NCBI GenBank assembly: GCA_013339765.2
Contig: CM023454.1
Location: 63,927,878 to 63,991,877 of the forward strand
From: Haemaphysalis longicornis
Taxonomy: Eukaryota > Arthropoda > Arachnida > Ixodida > Ixodidae
DNA: 64,000 nucleotides
Direction of reading: 5' to 3'
Both the position numbers and the translations under genes were made by a program. The notes below the pieces were generated by a model that had not been told where the DNA came from, did no database searches, and saw only the letters and a list, made by a program, of their open reading frames with translations. Positions within the stretch are counted from its first letter, which is position 1, and every line of letters starts with the position of its first letter. This document shows positions 1 to 11,968 of this stretch, one piece after another.

Positions 1-564
1 CACATCTTCAAGAAAGACAGGAAGGAAGGGCGCTTCGTCGATCATGATGAAGTCGGCGATAACCCAGGCTTCTAAACAAATTTGGGTATCAAAGGTATCT
101 GAAGAACGCTGTGGTACGTTGTGGAACAAACCTTGAGGGCTTTGTGTTTATTGCAAATGCAAGACGTACCTGAAAAAAAAAATTGAATTTAGTTGCGAAT
201 TCCTGACTACCGAAACGTTATGTCTCTACTGATTCCTTGAAGTAGCCAATTTCTATTTAGAAGAAACGCTAAGTCCAGAAAAAGCAAGAGCCAAAGTTAA
301 GGAAAAAGGACAAAATAAGACACGGGCTCGAGTGCGCAGTGCGCAGTCGACCTGTTCGGACGTGCTCTTCTGGTGCTCGAACAACAGCGTGTTTCTACAG
401 TGAAGGACAGCGAAACAGCAGACAGCGGAGGACAGCCGAAGCTTAGTATTTACCTGCACGGTTTCTTTCTCGTTGTGTCGGTGTTTCAGCCTAGGTGACG
501 CGTAGAAAGCTGGTACAGTGTGGTAGCGGTGCGCGGCAGGTAGACGCAGAGGAGTTTTAGCGGG
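1..564. other. No gene recognised, 5' flank of LINE
   Basis: I see no coding region, RNA gene or repeat that I can name here. A short minus-strand ORF exists near 253-459 but has no recognisable motif and is of chance length. The stretch may include the 5' UTR of the downstream LINE, whose 5' end I cannot locate. Confidence 0.4.
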
Positions 565-1466
565 ATGGCTGTGAGGCGGACGAAGGGGCAGGTACGTGTC
601 GGTTATGCGTAGTGTTGTCGCGGCTAGAACGCGTAGAAGCAGTAACTCGGGGTTAGCTAAGCGGGTTGCAGAACTGGAGGCAGCGCTAAGTAACGAATGC
701 GATGAACGGAGGCCGTTGAGGGAAAGTTAGAAGCAGCTGAGAGGAAGCTAGAAAGGAGCGTCATTTCACCAACAAATGACGACCACCTCGGCCCATGCAG
801 CGAAGCGGAGGCATGCGCTGAGGTGACACCGGGGGTGGAAGCAACAATAGGCAACAGCTACTCCCACATGCTGCGAAATAGGACAGCAAAACCAGTCGAT
901 AACCCGGGTACCAGTAAACAGCGGCACGTGGCAGATGATAGCGTAGTAATCATTGCGGGTGACTCTAACATGAAGAGAGCAGCGCTGCCATAGTTAAAAG
1001 GATAAAGGGGGATAAGCGTGTGAAGGTGGGGTGTTTCACAGGTCAAACAATGCAGACGGTGATGACTGCAGCGAAGGGGCAGCTGGCCTTGTCTAGTAAA
1101 GCTAGAAACCTTGTGGTGATTGCCGCGGGGCTTAACGATGTTCTAAAGGGAGAGGAGGGAACATTTGGACAGGAGATAGCGTAGGGGGTAAAGGACCTGC
1201 GGGCGACGGCCCCAAATGTGCGCATTGCAGTCGGCACCGTGCCGGAGGTGATGAAGCAGGGCGTGCACACCGAACGGGCAGTACTCGCTGCTAACAGCGA
1301 GATCGTGAGGGGCGGCAGAGAACTTGGGCTTGAAGTGATAGACGTGAACAGGGTAGTGGGCAGCATCGGACATAGGCAAGCTTTTCAGTGGGACGGGATT
1401 CACTTCAGCCCCATGCTAGGAAACAATGTGGGGTGGCGCTTAGGTGGGAGAGCAGTAGTTTTTTAG
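565..1466 (+). pseudogene. LINE ORF1 remnant with SGNH-hydrolase-like domain
   Basis: Conceptual reading from the ATG at 565 gives a basic N-terminus, an acidic/basic coiled-coil-like stretch (about 650-760) and then the three hallmark SGNH blocks. Block I reads AGDSN at about 955-969, the GxND block reads GLND at about 1128-1139, and the C-terminal DxxH block reads DGIH at 1392-1403. So the catalytic Ser, Asp and His positions all survive in the DNA although frame shifts lie between them. The last 82 codons (1218-1466) are open. SGNH hydrolases are lipases or esterases; in LINE ORF1 proteins the role is thought to be RNP or membrane association, which is family knowledge and not visible here. 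It lies upstream of the LINE ORF2 in the same orientation. Broken by stops, so not functional. Confidence 0.7.
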
Positions 1467-1652
1467 GGGGCCCCGCGCAGGTAAAGAAGGCGAACTAGGA
1501 GACAAAGGAGAAGCAAGAGACACATGCACACTCAACGCTAGGAGGCAGAAAGGCCTAGAGCTAATCAGAGAACCTACGGACGTAACTGAGAGCGTTGACA
1601 GAAGCCATTTAAGTGGAAAGAATGGAGCAAACAATTCTGTAAAAGTCAAAAA

Positions 1653-4600
1653 CATACCCCGTAAGCGGAAAGGGAAAAACAAATGCAATAAATATTTAAG
1701 CAGCTACATAAATATGCAGGGAGGCAGAAAGCCAGATAAGTGGGTGGAAATTCAAAATCAACTTTAACGGGAAGGAATGGACGTGTACGCTTTAGCCGAG
1801 ACTCACCTCCGGGACCTAGAAGCCCCACCTATTATAGACTATTATGTCTGGGAAGGTTGCAACAGGACCACAGGAATGAAGAAAGGGGGAGCTGTTGGCA
1901 TGCTCATTAAATAAGGGATCGACTGGCAGAGAGTGAATGAAAGTTGTAAATAGCATCTATGGGTTAGAGGCACCATAGAGGGGAAAAATACATTGTTAGG
2001 AGTGGTGTATCTGTGGACCGGAAGTAGTGCTAAGGAGGAAAATTACGAAGTGGTAAACTGTTTCAGAAGACATATAAACGAGTTCAAAGATTAGGGCGGA
2101 ATAATCATAGTTGGAGGTATGAATGCCTATATAAAATGTTTGGATGGGTACACAGACCACAACGGCTCTCTAATGATAGATCTATGTCAGGAAAACCGAC
2201 TTGTAATAGTAAACACGGAAAGCAAGGGTGACGGACAAATAACGTGAGAAAGCGGAAACAGACAGTCCAGCATAGACTACAGTTTAGTATCCGAGACAGT
2301 ATACGGAAGGCTGCGGGAAGTGAGGATAGATGAAAATGGAACAGACAGCTTAAGAAGCGACCACAAGCGATTTAGCTTGCACTTTGGAGGCGCAACCCCG
2401 ACAAATGCAGAAATAGGTACAATAGGAGAAAATAATTTGAATAATGAGCAGTTAAAGATCATCGCTGATAGATTGGAAGATAAAATAAAAAAAATACCCA
2501 GGCAAAAATTGGGGTTACGACGAAATGATTGCGTTCTCAAAGGGTAAGATAAATGAAGCAAAGCAACAAAACCGATGGGAAGGGAAGGGGAACCCGAGAA
2601 GCTGGTGGAATAAGGAAATACAAGAGGTTATTGACCAGCGAAGAAAGGCATCGAGAGAACATAGAGAAGCAAAAAGAACTGGTATGGAACCGAAGGTAGT
2701 GAAGGAGAAGTGGGATATCTACCGTGGGATAAAACTAGAAGTGCAGAAAATGGTGCAAGCAAAGATCAAACAGAAAAGCGAACAACGGATGGCAGAACTA
2801 AGGAAGAAGGACAAAAGCACATCCAAGAAGTTTTGGAACCATGTTAAATCACTAAGCTCAAAAAACGATACCCATCAAAAATTCCTGAGTGATGAGGAGT
2901 AGGAGCAATTAGAAGGAGAGCACGCGTTTCCGCATATTCATCGAGTCATTAGTGAGAAGTTTAGGACAATAGTGGTTGGTAAACCTGCTCCGATAACATC
3001 AGCGCCACAAAAGACTGCGGAAAGGGAAATATGTTTGAGCAACCTTGATTAGAAAAAAGCAGGCAAAAGTTTTCCCCCCGGACAGCAGTGGTCCCGGACG
3101 GCATACCAATGCAACTGATAAACCTGCTTGGACCTAAAAATAAGGAATCGTTTATTAGGGCAATGGGTTAAGGCGATAGATACCAAACAAATACCAGAGG
3201 ACTGGTTAGAACGTAGGATGAATTTAATATATAAAGGCAAAGGCGACAAAGCCAGTATTGATTCATACAGACCACTCACAGTAACGTCAGTGGTGTATAG
3301 ATTCATAATGTAGGCGATAAAATCAGAAATTCAAGCATGGATGAAAGAAAATGAAATACTTGGGGAACTGCAGGATGGATTTAGACAAGACAGGCGACTG
3401 GATGACAATCTGTTCGTGATAACGCAATGCATTGAAAATTGCGAAAGCACAGAATAGACCACTACGGATTGCGTTCTTGGACATTAAAGGGGCATATGAC
3501 AACGTAAACAGAGAACGGCTGTGGAGAATGCTTACACTCCAGGTATTAGATGACGAGTTAGTACAGTTCCTTATGACAATCTATAAAGACAATAGAGTGC
3601 ACCTTACTTGGTGAAGGAGAGAAATGCGCCCAGCAGGTCAACATCCATCGGGTACTGAAGCAGGGATGCCCTTTGAGCCCAATATTGTTCATGCTTTACA
3701 CTGGCAGGGTTAGGAAAGAAACTGGAAGAAAGTCAAGTAGGATTCAACCTAACGCATAGGCTTCAAGGCAAACTGCTACAACAGCGTATGCCGGGAATCT
3801 GATACGCAAACGACATTGTTCTTCTAACTGATTACCAGACCGATCTACAATGGCTGATAAGTAAAAGCGACCGGAAAGCCACTGACGTCGGGGTAATTTA
3901 GCCCGGAAAAATTAAGAATAATTGTTTTCAATGACACTATCACTAACGCAGTGTTTATCCAGAATGGCGAATTACCGAGAGTAAAGGAATGTATTATTTG
4001 AGAATTTGGTTAAAAGAAGGGCATAACTAAAGAACTCACGGGGAGGAACTTAAGGACAAGGTAAGCGAAACGCAGCTATAATGAAGCATAGAGCTCTGTG
4101 GGGGTATAACAAATATGAAGTAGTCAGAGGAATGTGGAAAGGTGTAATGGTTCCGGGTCTCACGTTTGTGAATGCTGTACTCTGCTTAAAATCAGACGTC
4201 CTATCAGGCCTTGAAGTAAACCAGAGAACGGTAGGACGTTTGGCCTTAGGCGCGCATGGAAAAACAACTAACAAAGCAGTTCAGGGAGATATGGGCTGGG
4301 CGTCGTTTGAAGTTAGAGAAGCTCAAAGTAAAATATGCTTTCAGATGAGGTTGAGGGCAAATGGATCAACGAAGGTGGGCAGCTAAGGTTTTTAGGTACG
4401 TATACTTGAAATGCATGGACACGCAGTTGTTAAGGAAGACTAGAAGGCTAACGATGAAATACGGAAAGAACAGTGGAGAATCCAAAACAGCCAAGGTAAC
4501 CAAAAAAGAGGCAAGGCAGATTGAAACGAATAAATGGAGGGAAAAAATGGAAGCTAAAACATCGTTAGAGATGTGCAGGGCTGAGAAAATAAAAATCAGA

Positions 4601-4881
4601 AAGGAAAATTTCTATGATAATTCCCAGGGCAGTGCTTTGCTTTTGAGGGTAGAGCAGGTTGCCAGCGAACTATGAGTTTTGTGGGGAAGTATTCACAAAA
4701 TGATGGGGTATGTGTGGTCTGCGGAAAAGAAACAGAAACTATGCGGCACATAGTGTTAGAATATGAGGGTATCCATCCAAATCTACATAAAGGGAATATT
4801 GCGCTTCCAGAAGCCCTACGATTCCGGGTATCAGAGAGCAAGTTAACTTCAAGGCTGTCGAGCGGACGAAAAGAAGATTAG
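1653..4881 (+). pseudogene. LINE ORF2 remnant: endonuclease, reverse transcriptase, C-terminal knuckle
   Basis: The endonuclease shows a LAETH motif near 1793 and SDHKR near 2356; the expected GD-N block reads GGMNA near 2110-2130, so one catalytic position is changed. The reverse transcriptase shows LQDGFRQ near 3370, motif A FLDIKGAYDN at about 3475-3505, the QGCPLSP-like block near 3665 and motif C at 3803-3814, where the usual YADD reads YAND. The downstream part (4081-4386, then 4361-4675 in another frame) is a long basic region. A CVVCG...HIVLEY motif near 4709-4775 matches a C-terminal CCHC knuckle with the last Cys changed to Tyr. Several frameshifts and stops (near 2075, 2220, 2900, 3310, 3780, 3900). 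A dead copy. Confidence 0.75.
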
Positions 4882-4986
4882 AATGCTGGTGGACGAAAAT
4901 CAGAGAGGGGAATATTGCCTCGTACAGTTACCACCTGTAACAGGTAAAAGAAAGTATTTCGGGCCTAATAAGCTTTAGTGCCTGCC

Positions 4987-5385
4987 CTACGCAGCGCTAA
5001 TATTAAACCAAGAGTCTAAAACATGGTTATTATAGTCCTTTTTTGTAAGGTGACATGTCATCACCCCGCTTCGAAGGGGAAAAACAATAGTAATCATCAT
5101 CAACGACCGATAGGCTGACCTATTACATTTGCCCAGGAAGTAACAATACGTTTGTTGATAACGCCTGTACGGATTTCGTTCATATTGGTTCGCCGAACTC
5201 TTGTCGGGCGGGAGAAAGTTGCAAATTCGGATGGCGACGTAGACAATGCCGGCTCCTAGCTCAACACAAGCATAGGAAGCAACGAAGACGACTAGGAAAG
5301 GCAACGAGATGGCGGCATAGATGAACGGCTCGTTGTACCTAAATATATTTGCTTTTTTTCTCACGGCGGCCTCTTCTCTTGCATC
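4987..5385 (-). CDS. Exon-like ORF with one membrane segment, unrecognised
   Basis: A minus-strand open stretch that begins just after a splice-acceptor-like CAG whose AG lies at 5386-5387 and runs about 130 codons to a TAG at 4987-4989. It has no internal ATG close to its start, which fits an internal or terminal exon better than a single-exon gene. The peptide starts with a charged segment, then a hydrophobic stretch of about 20-25 residues (about 5290-5335, PFIYAAISLPFLVVF) consistent with a membrane anchor or signal anchor. A polar part with several Cys and Tyr residues follows. I do not recognise the family. The coding span may be shorter if a donor near 5062 is used. It could be chance: the flanks are AT-rich and I see no partner exon. 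Confidence 0.28.
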   Translation of the reverse strand, partial: DAREEAAVRKKANIFRYNEPFIYAAISLPFLVVFVASYACVELGAGIVYVAIRICNFLPPDKSSANQYERNPYRRYQQTYCYFLGKCNRSAYRSLMMITIVFPLRSGVMTCHLTKKDYNNHVLDSWFNISAA

Positions 5386-5389
5386 CTGG

Positions 5390-8060
5390 ATGTTTTATAG
5401 CATGATAGTGCCTGTTATGGTTTTAAGTCAAACGATTAGTATTGCTGGAAAGAAATATCTTATTGCAGTATAAACATAAATTATGGCATTCTTCGAAAGT
5501 ACATTACAGAAATGTATTGGGACCGCAACTTTTCCTAAAGCATCAACAAAATATAAGGCAACTTTAAACAAAATTTTCATGCGGGTACAGTAAGAAGCAA
5601 AAGAGACGCACAATCAAACAGTAATAGATTCGACCTTAAAAAATATGTGTATCGTAGTATTGAATCACCTGAGCAGATAAATATAACGTAGCATTGAAAG
5701 TGGCGGCAAACGTTTTTGGGTGAGCAGAAAATTCTTGGTCGTATTTTTTCCTTCCTCTACAAATTCTTTGCTTGCACACTTAAGGGAAGCCTGGAAAAAG
5801 TAAAGTAAGTTGTATCCTGCGCTTTACTTGCCTAACTCTTCCACAGTTTTTCCGGTAATAGGTTTTCAGTTGGCCAAAGCAGCGCAGTGGCTTCAGAGTG
5901 AGGATACACTGAGTAGCCAAGAAACATGCAATTTTGGAAATGAGCCTTACCGTTTTCTGTCAAAAGACAGCAATAGGTAGTGTGAATGATTGAGCATGAG
6001 GATCTTAAAACACACACCCTAGAATATGTATAATATTTACTTCGGAGCATATTTCGCTTGCGAAGGATTTATATTTTAAGTGTATAGATAGATTCCGGAG
6101 CGCCACTTCAGTTCTTCGCTCATTTTAGCGCAGCATAAGGCAGAACACGTATACACCAAAAAGCCAGTGATTTATTCCTGCGCTTTTAATGCTGCGTTTT
6201 CATGCTCACATGGTTTCCGCAAGTGGCATTTGTGTCGCTTCTGAGATTAAAAAAAACAATATGAATTTTTCAGTTCTTGCTTCCGCTTTAAAATATTTGT
6301 AACTATTCGTAGTTTTGCAACCTCCTTTTTGAACCAACAGATTTTTTTATGTATAACAGCCTGCTCTCTACCAGTTTGCTCAATGGCAACTTCAGAATTA
6401 CATTGCCTATCGAAGAAAATAAAAAAAAACCGTTTTTTCTGAGCGATAGCCTAATGGTTATCTTGAAAAAATGATTTGCTGCAGAAATAATAACAAAAAG
6501 TGGTTGCAAATTCTCCTCATACGGCTCCTTAGTTACTTGCCTGAAAAACGTCGGGTAGTAAAGATTCCTTGTAGCATTTTTAGCCAACCGCACGACGTTA
6601 TGCAGTATAGGTAAAGCAATAATAAAAATCAAGTGTCGAAACAGTTTACGGTAGGTATTTACGTGAAGGGCAGCCCACTGCTATTTATTTATTGCTCTAT
6701 CTCCAACCATTTCCCTCGGTATGGTTTATAGCGAATTTTCTACTGTGCATGTTTTCGCTGCAAAAGTTTCCAGGGGACACAAATTTTATGGTTCAGTTAC
6801 CGTGCTTTAATATGAAAAATAATGAGGTATTCCCTGCAATCAAAATATTATTTCGGAATCGCAAAATCAATTTCTTTCTCCTTATTGTAGAATGTTTTAG
6901 AGGTCGATCGCGCAATAAAGCACTACTTGTATACCTCACAATGTTAAGTGTGCTTTTTTATATCGATGCGAACTGATGCTGTTTAGTCAGTTGCATACTA
7001 CAAGGGCAGGTGCTTCGTGAGAAGACAAAAATTTTTACGATTTTAAATAAACACCCAGTGGCACTATGTAGTTTTCATTAGCTGCACAGTACTCAACTGT
7101 ACACTTTTCAAAACAGGGTTTCAGTTTTTGAAGAGGTCGCAACAGAGTTAATAAAGGTGACGAGGTTAGTTTAGTTAAATAGAAAGGCATCTCAGAATTG
7201 ACTTTTTTTGTGCAGCACTGCACAACTTTGTTAATGTACCAGAACTTATCAATGTAATTTAAATAAAACTTGGCCCATTTACACTAACATTTCATGCTCT
7301 CCTATACCAATGAGGTTTTTAGTTATTGTATAAACAAATACATGTGAAATATATTTTTTAGCAATGGTTACAGGCCAGTAAAAGGAGTCTTTATTGTGGA
7401 GTGCCTTTCAATAGGGCAGTAATGATGGTGAAGAGAAAAGGTTCTAGTGCCTAAATCATTACATGTGCTTTCTCACTCACCCGCAAAAAAATTGTTGTAA
7501 AGGTATGTAGTGCCGGCTAGTACCGAAAGACAGCACCACGGCGACCATTGAAAAAGATTGTGATGCCGATATGGGCGCCACTGTTATCACTGATAGTCTA
7601 TATACACCAAGCTTATTGAAGTCTTTGGGACAGTCACCAGTGAGAAACGTGGTGCGTTCATCGTAAGCAGGGGTAATGCTTGTGGGAAGTACTGCCAGCT
7701 GTATAATGTGCGAATGGGGACCTCGATGCAATTGTTCAGTGGCTCTTCCCAATGAATGCGCCGCCGCCGCCACTCATTCATATCTCAAGCTACGCTCCCC
7801 GCACCGCTGTCGTCTGTGTATTGAAGTCAAATTACCTGGCAGCGCAGACGCCGCAGTTCTAGTTCTTTAGCTTTGCTACTGGACTTATTGCATCGGCACG
7901 AAAAAGTGCACACGTGGTTCCTGCTTGAACAATGTACGGGGTCGCAAGAAAACGCTTCTTCAATAGACAACACTGTCGTAAGCAGGGACCAAGGATTTAT
8001 TCGCCGTGAAGAAGACCTCTTCCTAAAATCTCGTCATTGCAGTCAATAAATTGTACGAGT
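5390..8060. other. AT-rich spacer without recognised gene
   Basis: Low-GC sequence with many short ORFs on both strands, none longer than about 110 codons and none with a motif I can name. No transposon protein remnant, tandem array or tRNA-like sequence was seen. 7477-7870 is somewhat richer in GC and carries overlapping short ORFs on both strands, but nothing decides between them. Confidence 0.4.
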
Positions 8061-8068
8061 ACCCTTGC

Positions 8069-8494
8069 TTAACCCGACGGACGCCGCAAAGCAGTGAGAC
8101 GGCTTATGGTTTTTCTAACATTCTTAGTGCGATGGTTTAGGGCTCTAACAAAGCATTGCTTACAGTTTAAATTGGGTAGTTCGGGAGTAATACGTCGTTG
8201 GTTCGCCATACCGCAAGCACGCCCGGAGAGCGAAGCTAGGGTTTCAACAGGCCGGGGCTCAAACACGTCAACACGATAACGCAGATAAGGAACGTTGAAT
8301 TTGCAATGCAGAACATTCGCTTTTGCTTGCCGTCGACGATGCGTGAGATCCGAAGTGGAAGTTTGAGTTTTGAGACGCCTACCCGTATCTGCCCATTCTT
8401 TGGGCACACATCGCTTCATGGGCGGGATGGCCCGGTCGTCATGGGCACTATGAGGTGCTCTGCTTGAGCAAAAAAAAAAAGTAGATAGAAACAA
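8069..8494 (-). CDS. Unrecognised 141-codon ORF, basic product
   Basis: An uninterrupted minus-strand ORF in a locally GC-richer island within AT-rich DNA. The product is strongly basic, without a clear signal peptide or membrane segment, and with few Cys. No family is recognised. The plus strand of the same interval also holds a 61-codon ORF, so coding strand is not certain. It could be part of a dispersed tick repeat, a host exon, or chance. No start context, splice sites or poly(A) signal were convincing. Confidence 0.18.
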   Translation of the reverse strand: MFLSTFFFCSSRAPHSAHDDRAIPPMKRCVPKEWADTGRRLKTQTSTSDLTHRRRQAKANVLHCKFNVPYLRYRVDVFEPRPVETLASLSGRACGMANQRRITPELPNLNCKQCFVRALNHRTKNVRKTISRLTALRRPSG

Positions 8495-8499
8495 AAGTC

Positions 8500-9140
8500 G
8501 AAACGTTCGCCGTGCGCGGTGTAGCTTTACGCTGGCGTGGAGGCCCTTCTCCCCAGCTCGAAGTTTATGAAACTGCTCGTAGAAGTATGCGCCACCAAAT
8601 TTATTTTGACTACGATGCCCAAGTTTCAGTAGTTTTTAGTGTTTCCTCTCATTCGTGTCAAGAATAAATTCCAGAAGGTGAGCTGAAAGGGCCGTATATA
8701 TACACCAGTTCAGTTCTGGGGACGTATAATGCTACTTTCAGGTGGCATGGCTTGTCAGTCAAGGAGCAGCTTTATGCCCTGGCCCCAAAAGCAGTTCCTT
8801 TTCTTGTCTTCTAGGATAGGCATTCCCTGTGCATTCATATGTTTTTAAACGATGTATCTGTGCCTCAAGAATTTTGCGGTCAGTTGCGCTTCGACCCGGC
8901 TCTTCTGGAAGTCCTTAGAACTCTCCCTGAAGTCAAACTATGCGCCTTAGCCCAGACGCGAAGCCATTTTCATCGAGCGTACCCACACCCCTGCCGCCGG
9001 CACTTCAGGACCAGACAACGGATGAGTTAGACATGCTGGTGCCGGATGGTGTGATTCTTCGACATGAAACAAATACAATATAGTTCTCTGCAACGTTCAC
9101 AGTCCTCGCGGATTCGGGTGGATTCAGGCTGTGCGGTGAC
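8500..9140. other. Spacer, nothing recognised
   Basis: No coding region or repeat that I can name. Short ORFs only. Confidence 0.35.
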
Positions 9141-9149
9141 GTACAGCCC

Positions 9150-9412
9150 TCAACACGTATTGAGTGATTGATTGACTGATTGTGGGATTCAACGCGCCGA
9201 CACAAGGCAGGCGATGAGGCGCGCGTAGTGGAGGTCTCCGGAATAATTTTGACCACCTGGGGATATTTACGTCGCGCCGAAATCTCGTGCAGACGCACGT
9301 TTGTTGCTTTTAGGCCCCCATCAGAAAAGCGGCCCCGCTTCCGGGTATCGAAGCTGGGACCTTGTGCTTAGCAGCGCATAGGCTTAGCCACTAAACCCCC
9401 GGGTGGTTCGCC
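9150..9412 (-). mobile_element. tRNA-derived SINE, tick Ruka-like, minus strand
   Basis: Read on the minus strand, the element starts with a tRNA-like head (A-box-like TGGCTAAGCC near 9385-9395; B-box-like GCTTCGATACC near 9350-9360, slightly degenerate). A body follows containing the conserved segments AGGTGGTCAAAATTATTCC and GAGACCTCCACTACG, and the element ends in a CAAT-rich tail near 9155-9180. The same body segments occur in the plus-strand copy at 58171-58395, which confirms an interspersed family. Tick Ruka-type SINEs have this tRNA-derived structure (established knowledge; the family name is my inference). Transcription would be by RNA polymerase III from the internal boxes; mobilisation would depend on a LINE. 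Confidence 0.75.
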
Positions 9413-10700
9413 CCAGCAGGTTTATGAACACGCCAGTTAGTTTTTAAAATTTCGCGCATCTTCATGAAGCTAATTACGATGGCTGGGAGAAGAACTGAGG
9501 GTCATTCTTACCGCAAATCCCCGTGGCATTGCCCACTCGCGCATGTAAATGAGTAACAACGCTTGGGTACTGTACATACAATTCCAATACAATCCAATCA
9601 TATGCAATTGAGTGTATTCCAATCCATTCGAATGCAGTCCAATGCTCCTCACGAATGCGTGACACTGTGTCCACAGACGCCAAGGGAAAAGCAAAGGACA
9701 AAGTGAGGTCATAAGTGCCTTCCTTTCCAAAATTTCGTGTACTTGTGCTACATTTTCTGTTATTTATTATTCCTACGTGTTTGTTATAAGTATAGAGTTT
9801 CTTTCTATGTCATAGTTAATTATTATTACTGCAGCTGTCCGTTTATTTTTAATATTCCCGTTTATGAATGCTATAATAGCTTATTTGTGTACAATAAATA
9901 AAAAGTTGCCCCATTACAGTATGAGTCTCTGAGACCCCTTTCTGTATATATATTTTTACACACTGTATTTTCAATAAGAGAATAAATTGAAACTGAAACT
10001 GAATACGAATATATTTACGCCGCAGAAACGGCCCAATACAGGTGATATTCGAGTGGTTTATTTATTCCTAAACTGTGCCTTCTGCTGATGACTTCAGTGG
10101 AATTTTAACGTCCCCTTTTATTCTTCGTCACTCCTTTTCCCGACAGCCACACGCCCATGTCTTTATAAAGCTTGCAACAGCTCTTGTAGTGGTCAGTTGC
10201 GACATATTCCATAATATTTTGGGCAGCTATCAAGGTAAATACTGAAAACTTATGATACCAAAAACGAGTTGTAAGCCTTCACGGATTGGCTCGAACTTAG
10301 TACCTTCAGTGTGGTCGTAAAATGGAGTGATGTTTCTTTGTTGCGTAATACCCTACGCATATTTTGAAAGCTGTTACGTTTCGCGTGTTGTCGTATGATG
10401 CCACGGCTTGATGTCGACATGCCCAAGAATAAAGCGCTCACAGCAAGGCCATGATTCTGTCACTTGTATTTGCAGATAGCTGAATGGTTCAAGCTTCTAT
10501 TAACTACGGTATCATGTGTGGCAATTACGCGTACTAGCGAACGTTTTGGTTCACTGCCTACAGAAAAAACGCTTGCGGATGTATCTTTCTCTTGCAAACA
10601 GACGCCCTCCTATATTCTGTTGTGCTTACATAGCAATCGTGCGATTAGTATAAATAGGTGTCCCCACAACGGGTACGTTGGTTAATATTGCTATGAGCAG
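9413..10700. other. Spacer, nothing recognised
   Basis: AT-rich sequence with poly(A)-signal-like AATAAA hexamers near 9894 and 9980 on the plus strand but no convincing gene upstream of them. No repeat recognised. Confidence 0.35.
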
Positions 10701-10703
10701 CAG

Positions 10704-11114
10704 TTACACCGCAAACCACGAACCCCCATTACACGCTACGACCAATTGTGCAGATGTTTTCACAGGCGAAGGGTAGACGCCTTGAACGGCGGCGGTCACG
10801 GTCCTGGTCCAACCGGGCAGGATGGGCTTCGCGTCTTTTTCAGAGCGAAGGAGTTCGGTGACCTCACTGGCTACTAGGTTAGTGTTGATTAAGAAAGAAC
10901 TCGAGTCTCCTCTCTTCAGATGATGGTGCCGCAAAAAGGCCCACACCGCAACAATTTTTAAGCCAATTTCGAAATTTGCCTTCAACAACAAAGACAACTT
11001 CCCAATCCTAATATAATGCATTAAGCGTATAAGACAACCTGCGTCACCAGCTGATTTGTTTTTTATGGCAAAGTTATTGAAAGTCTGGTAGGCAAAAACT
11101 ACAAAGCCAAACAA
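10704..11114 (-). CDS. Unrecognised 136-codon ORF
   Basis: A continuous minus-strand ORF ending at 10704. Its N-terminal part is moderately hydrophobic and its C-terminal 60 residues are of mixed composition with VTELLRSEKDAKP and GWTRTVTAAVQG segments that look protein-like rather than low-complexity. No family recognised, no splice or poly(A) signal decided. It might be a host exon, a transposon piece or chance. Confidence 0.2.
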   Translation of the reverse strand: MFGFVVFAYQTFNNFAIKNKSAGDAGCLIRLMHYIRIGKLSLLLKANFEIGLKIVAVWAFLRHHHLKRGDSSSFLINTNLVASEVTELLRSEKDAKPILPGWTRTVTAAVQGVYPSPVKTSAQLVVACNGGSWFAV

Positions 11115-11965
11115 GTAGGTTTTAAATAATTTAGTGATGAAAGGTTTCTACTGGTCAGCAAAATTGGAGTGATAAAGATTACTCGAACACCCTTCTCACG
11201 CAAAGTTATTGAATTTGCAATCATTGCCCCTCTACACCATACCCTAGACAGCGGCCTAGATACCATTTCCGACGCAGAATTGAGAAACGATACTGGCTTG
11301 GACCTTCTTCAAGGCTTGCTAAATAAATAAATTAAGACAAAGCAGATCATATAACCATTTGATTATTTCGCAGTGCCAGTCTGTAAGATGGAAGATTTAT
11401 CATGTGTAAGACTAGAGCTTACAAACGCCGAAATGTGTGCTGAGGGAAAAAAAACCTAGGCCTATTGTTCTGGGCATCACTATTCGAAAGAAGCCTTCAG
11501 AAACCCTCTTCCTATTAGACGCTGTCACGAAAGAAAACCCTTTTGCGGAGTATCCTTCCCCCAAATGACGTCGCACACCTGACCGCATTGCTGAGCAATG
11601 CACGCTCAACTTCATTAACTCTGCCAGTGCCGCAAAGTAGACTCCGCAGCCCTCCCAACACACAACGCCTGGGAGCTCGCCTTTCGAGCCCCGACATCTC
11701 TTGGAAGATGGTCAATTCTTCCAAGGCATCTAGTTCAAGGCAGCTATGTGGGGAAGCAACCTTGCTATACCAAAGACCACCTATATAAAGGCCACTTTTT
11801 AAAACAATTGTTTTCTCTTTCACACACTTCGAACAATAATAATGTTATATCAACGTTGAAGACGAACTGGTATGACTTATTCCGCATTTTCACACGAAAC
11901 CGGCAGAAGGCTATTCGTAATTTCTAACTTTTATGCTCTTCATTAAAAACATTAGCTCTGTATTG
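11115..11965. other. Spacer upstream of the duplicated exon-like pair
   Basis: Short overlapping ORFs on both strands around 11515-11820 and nothing with a recognisable motif. A promoter or first exon for the plus-strand exon-like units downstream was looked for and not found. Confidence 0.35.
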
Positions 11966-11968
11966 CAG

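Larger units (their letters stand above)
565..4980 (+). mobile_element. Decayed LINE with SGNH-bearing ORF1
   Basis: A plus-strand non-LTR retrotransposon copy, about 4.4 kb, read across several frames. In order it shows an ORF1 with SGNH-hydrolase blocks (about 940-1466), an endonuclease/exonuclease/phosphatase (EEP) type endonuclease (about 1760-2400), a reverse transcriptase (about 2900-3960) and a C-terminal region with a zinc-knuckle-like motif (about 4050-4880). Many stops and frameshifts make it a dead copy. The 5' end, the 3' end and a target-site duplication were not found, so the limits are approximate. The family resembles tick LINEs commonly labelled 'tick transposon'. Clade assignment is uncertain; CR1-like elements are known to carry an esterase in ORF1. 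Confidence 0.75.

Noticed and set aside
9340..9412. Possible tRNA gene
   Set aside because: A and B boxes belong to the SINE head; no cloverleaf with a proper anticodon stem and acceptor could be drawn.
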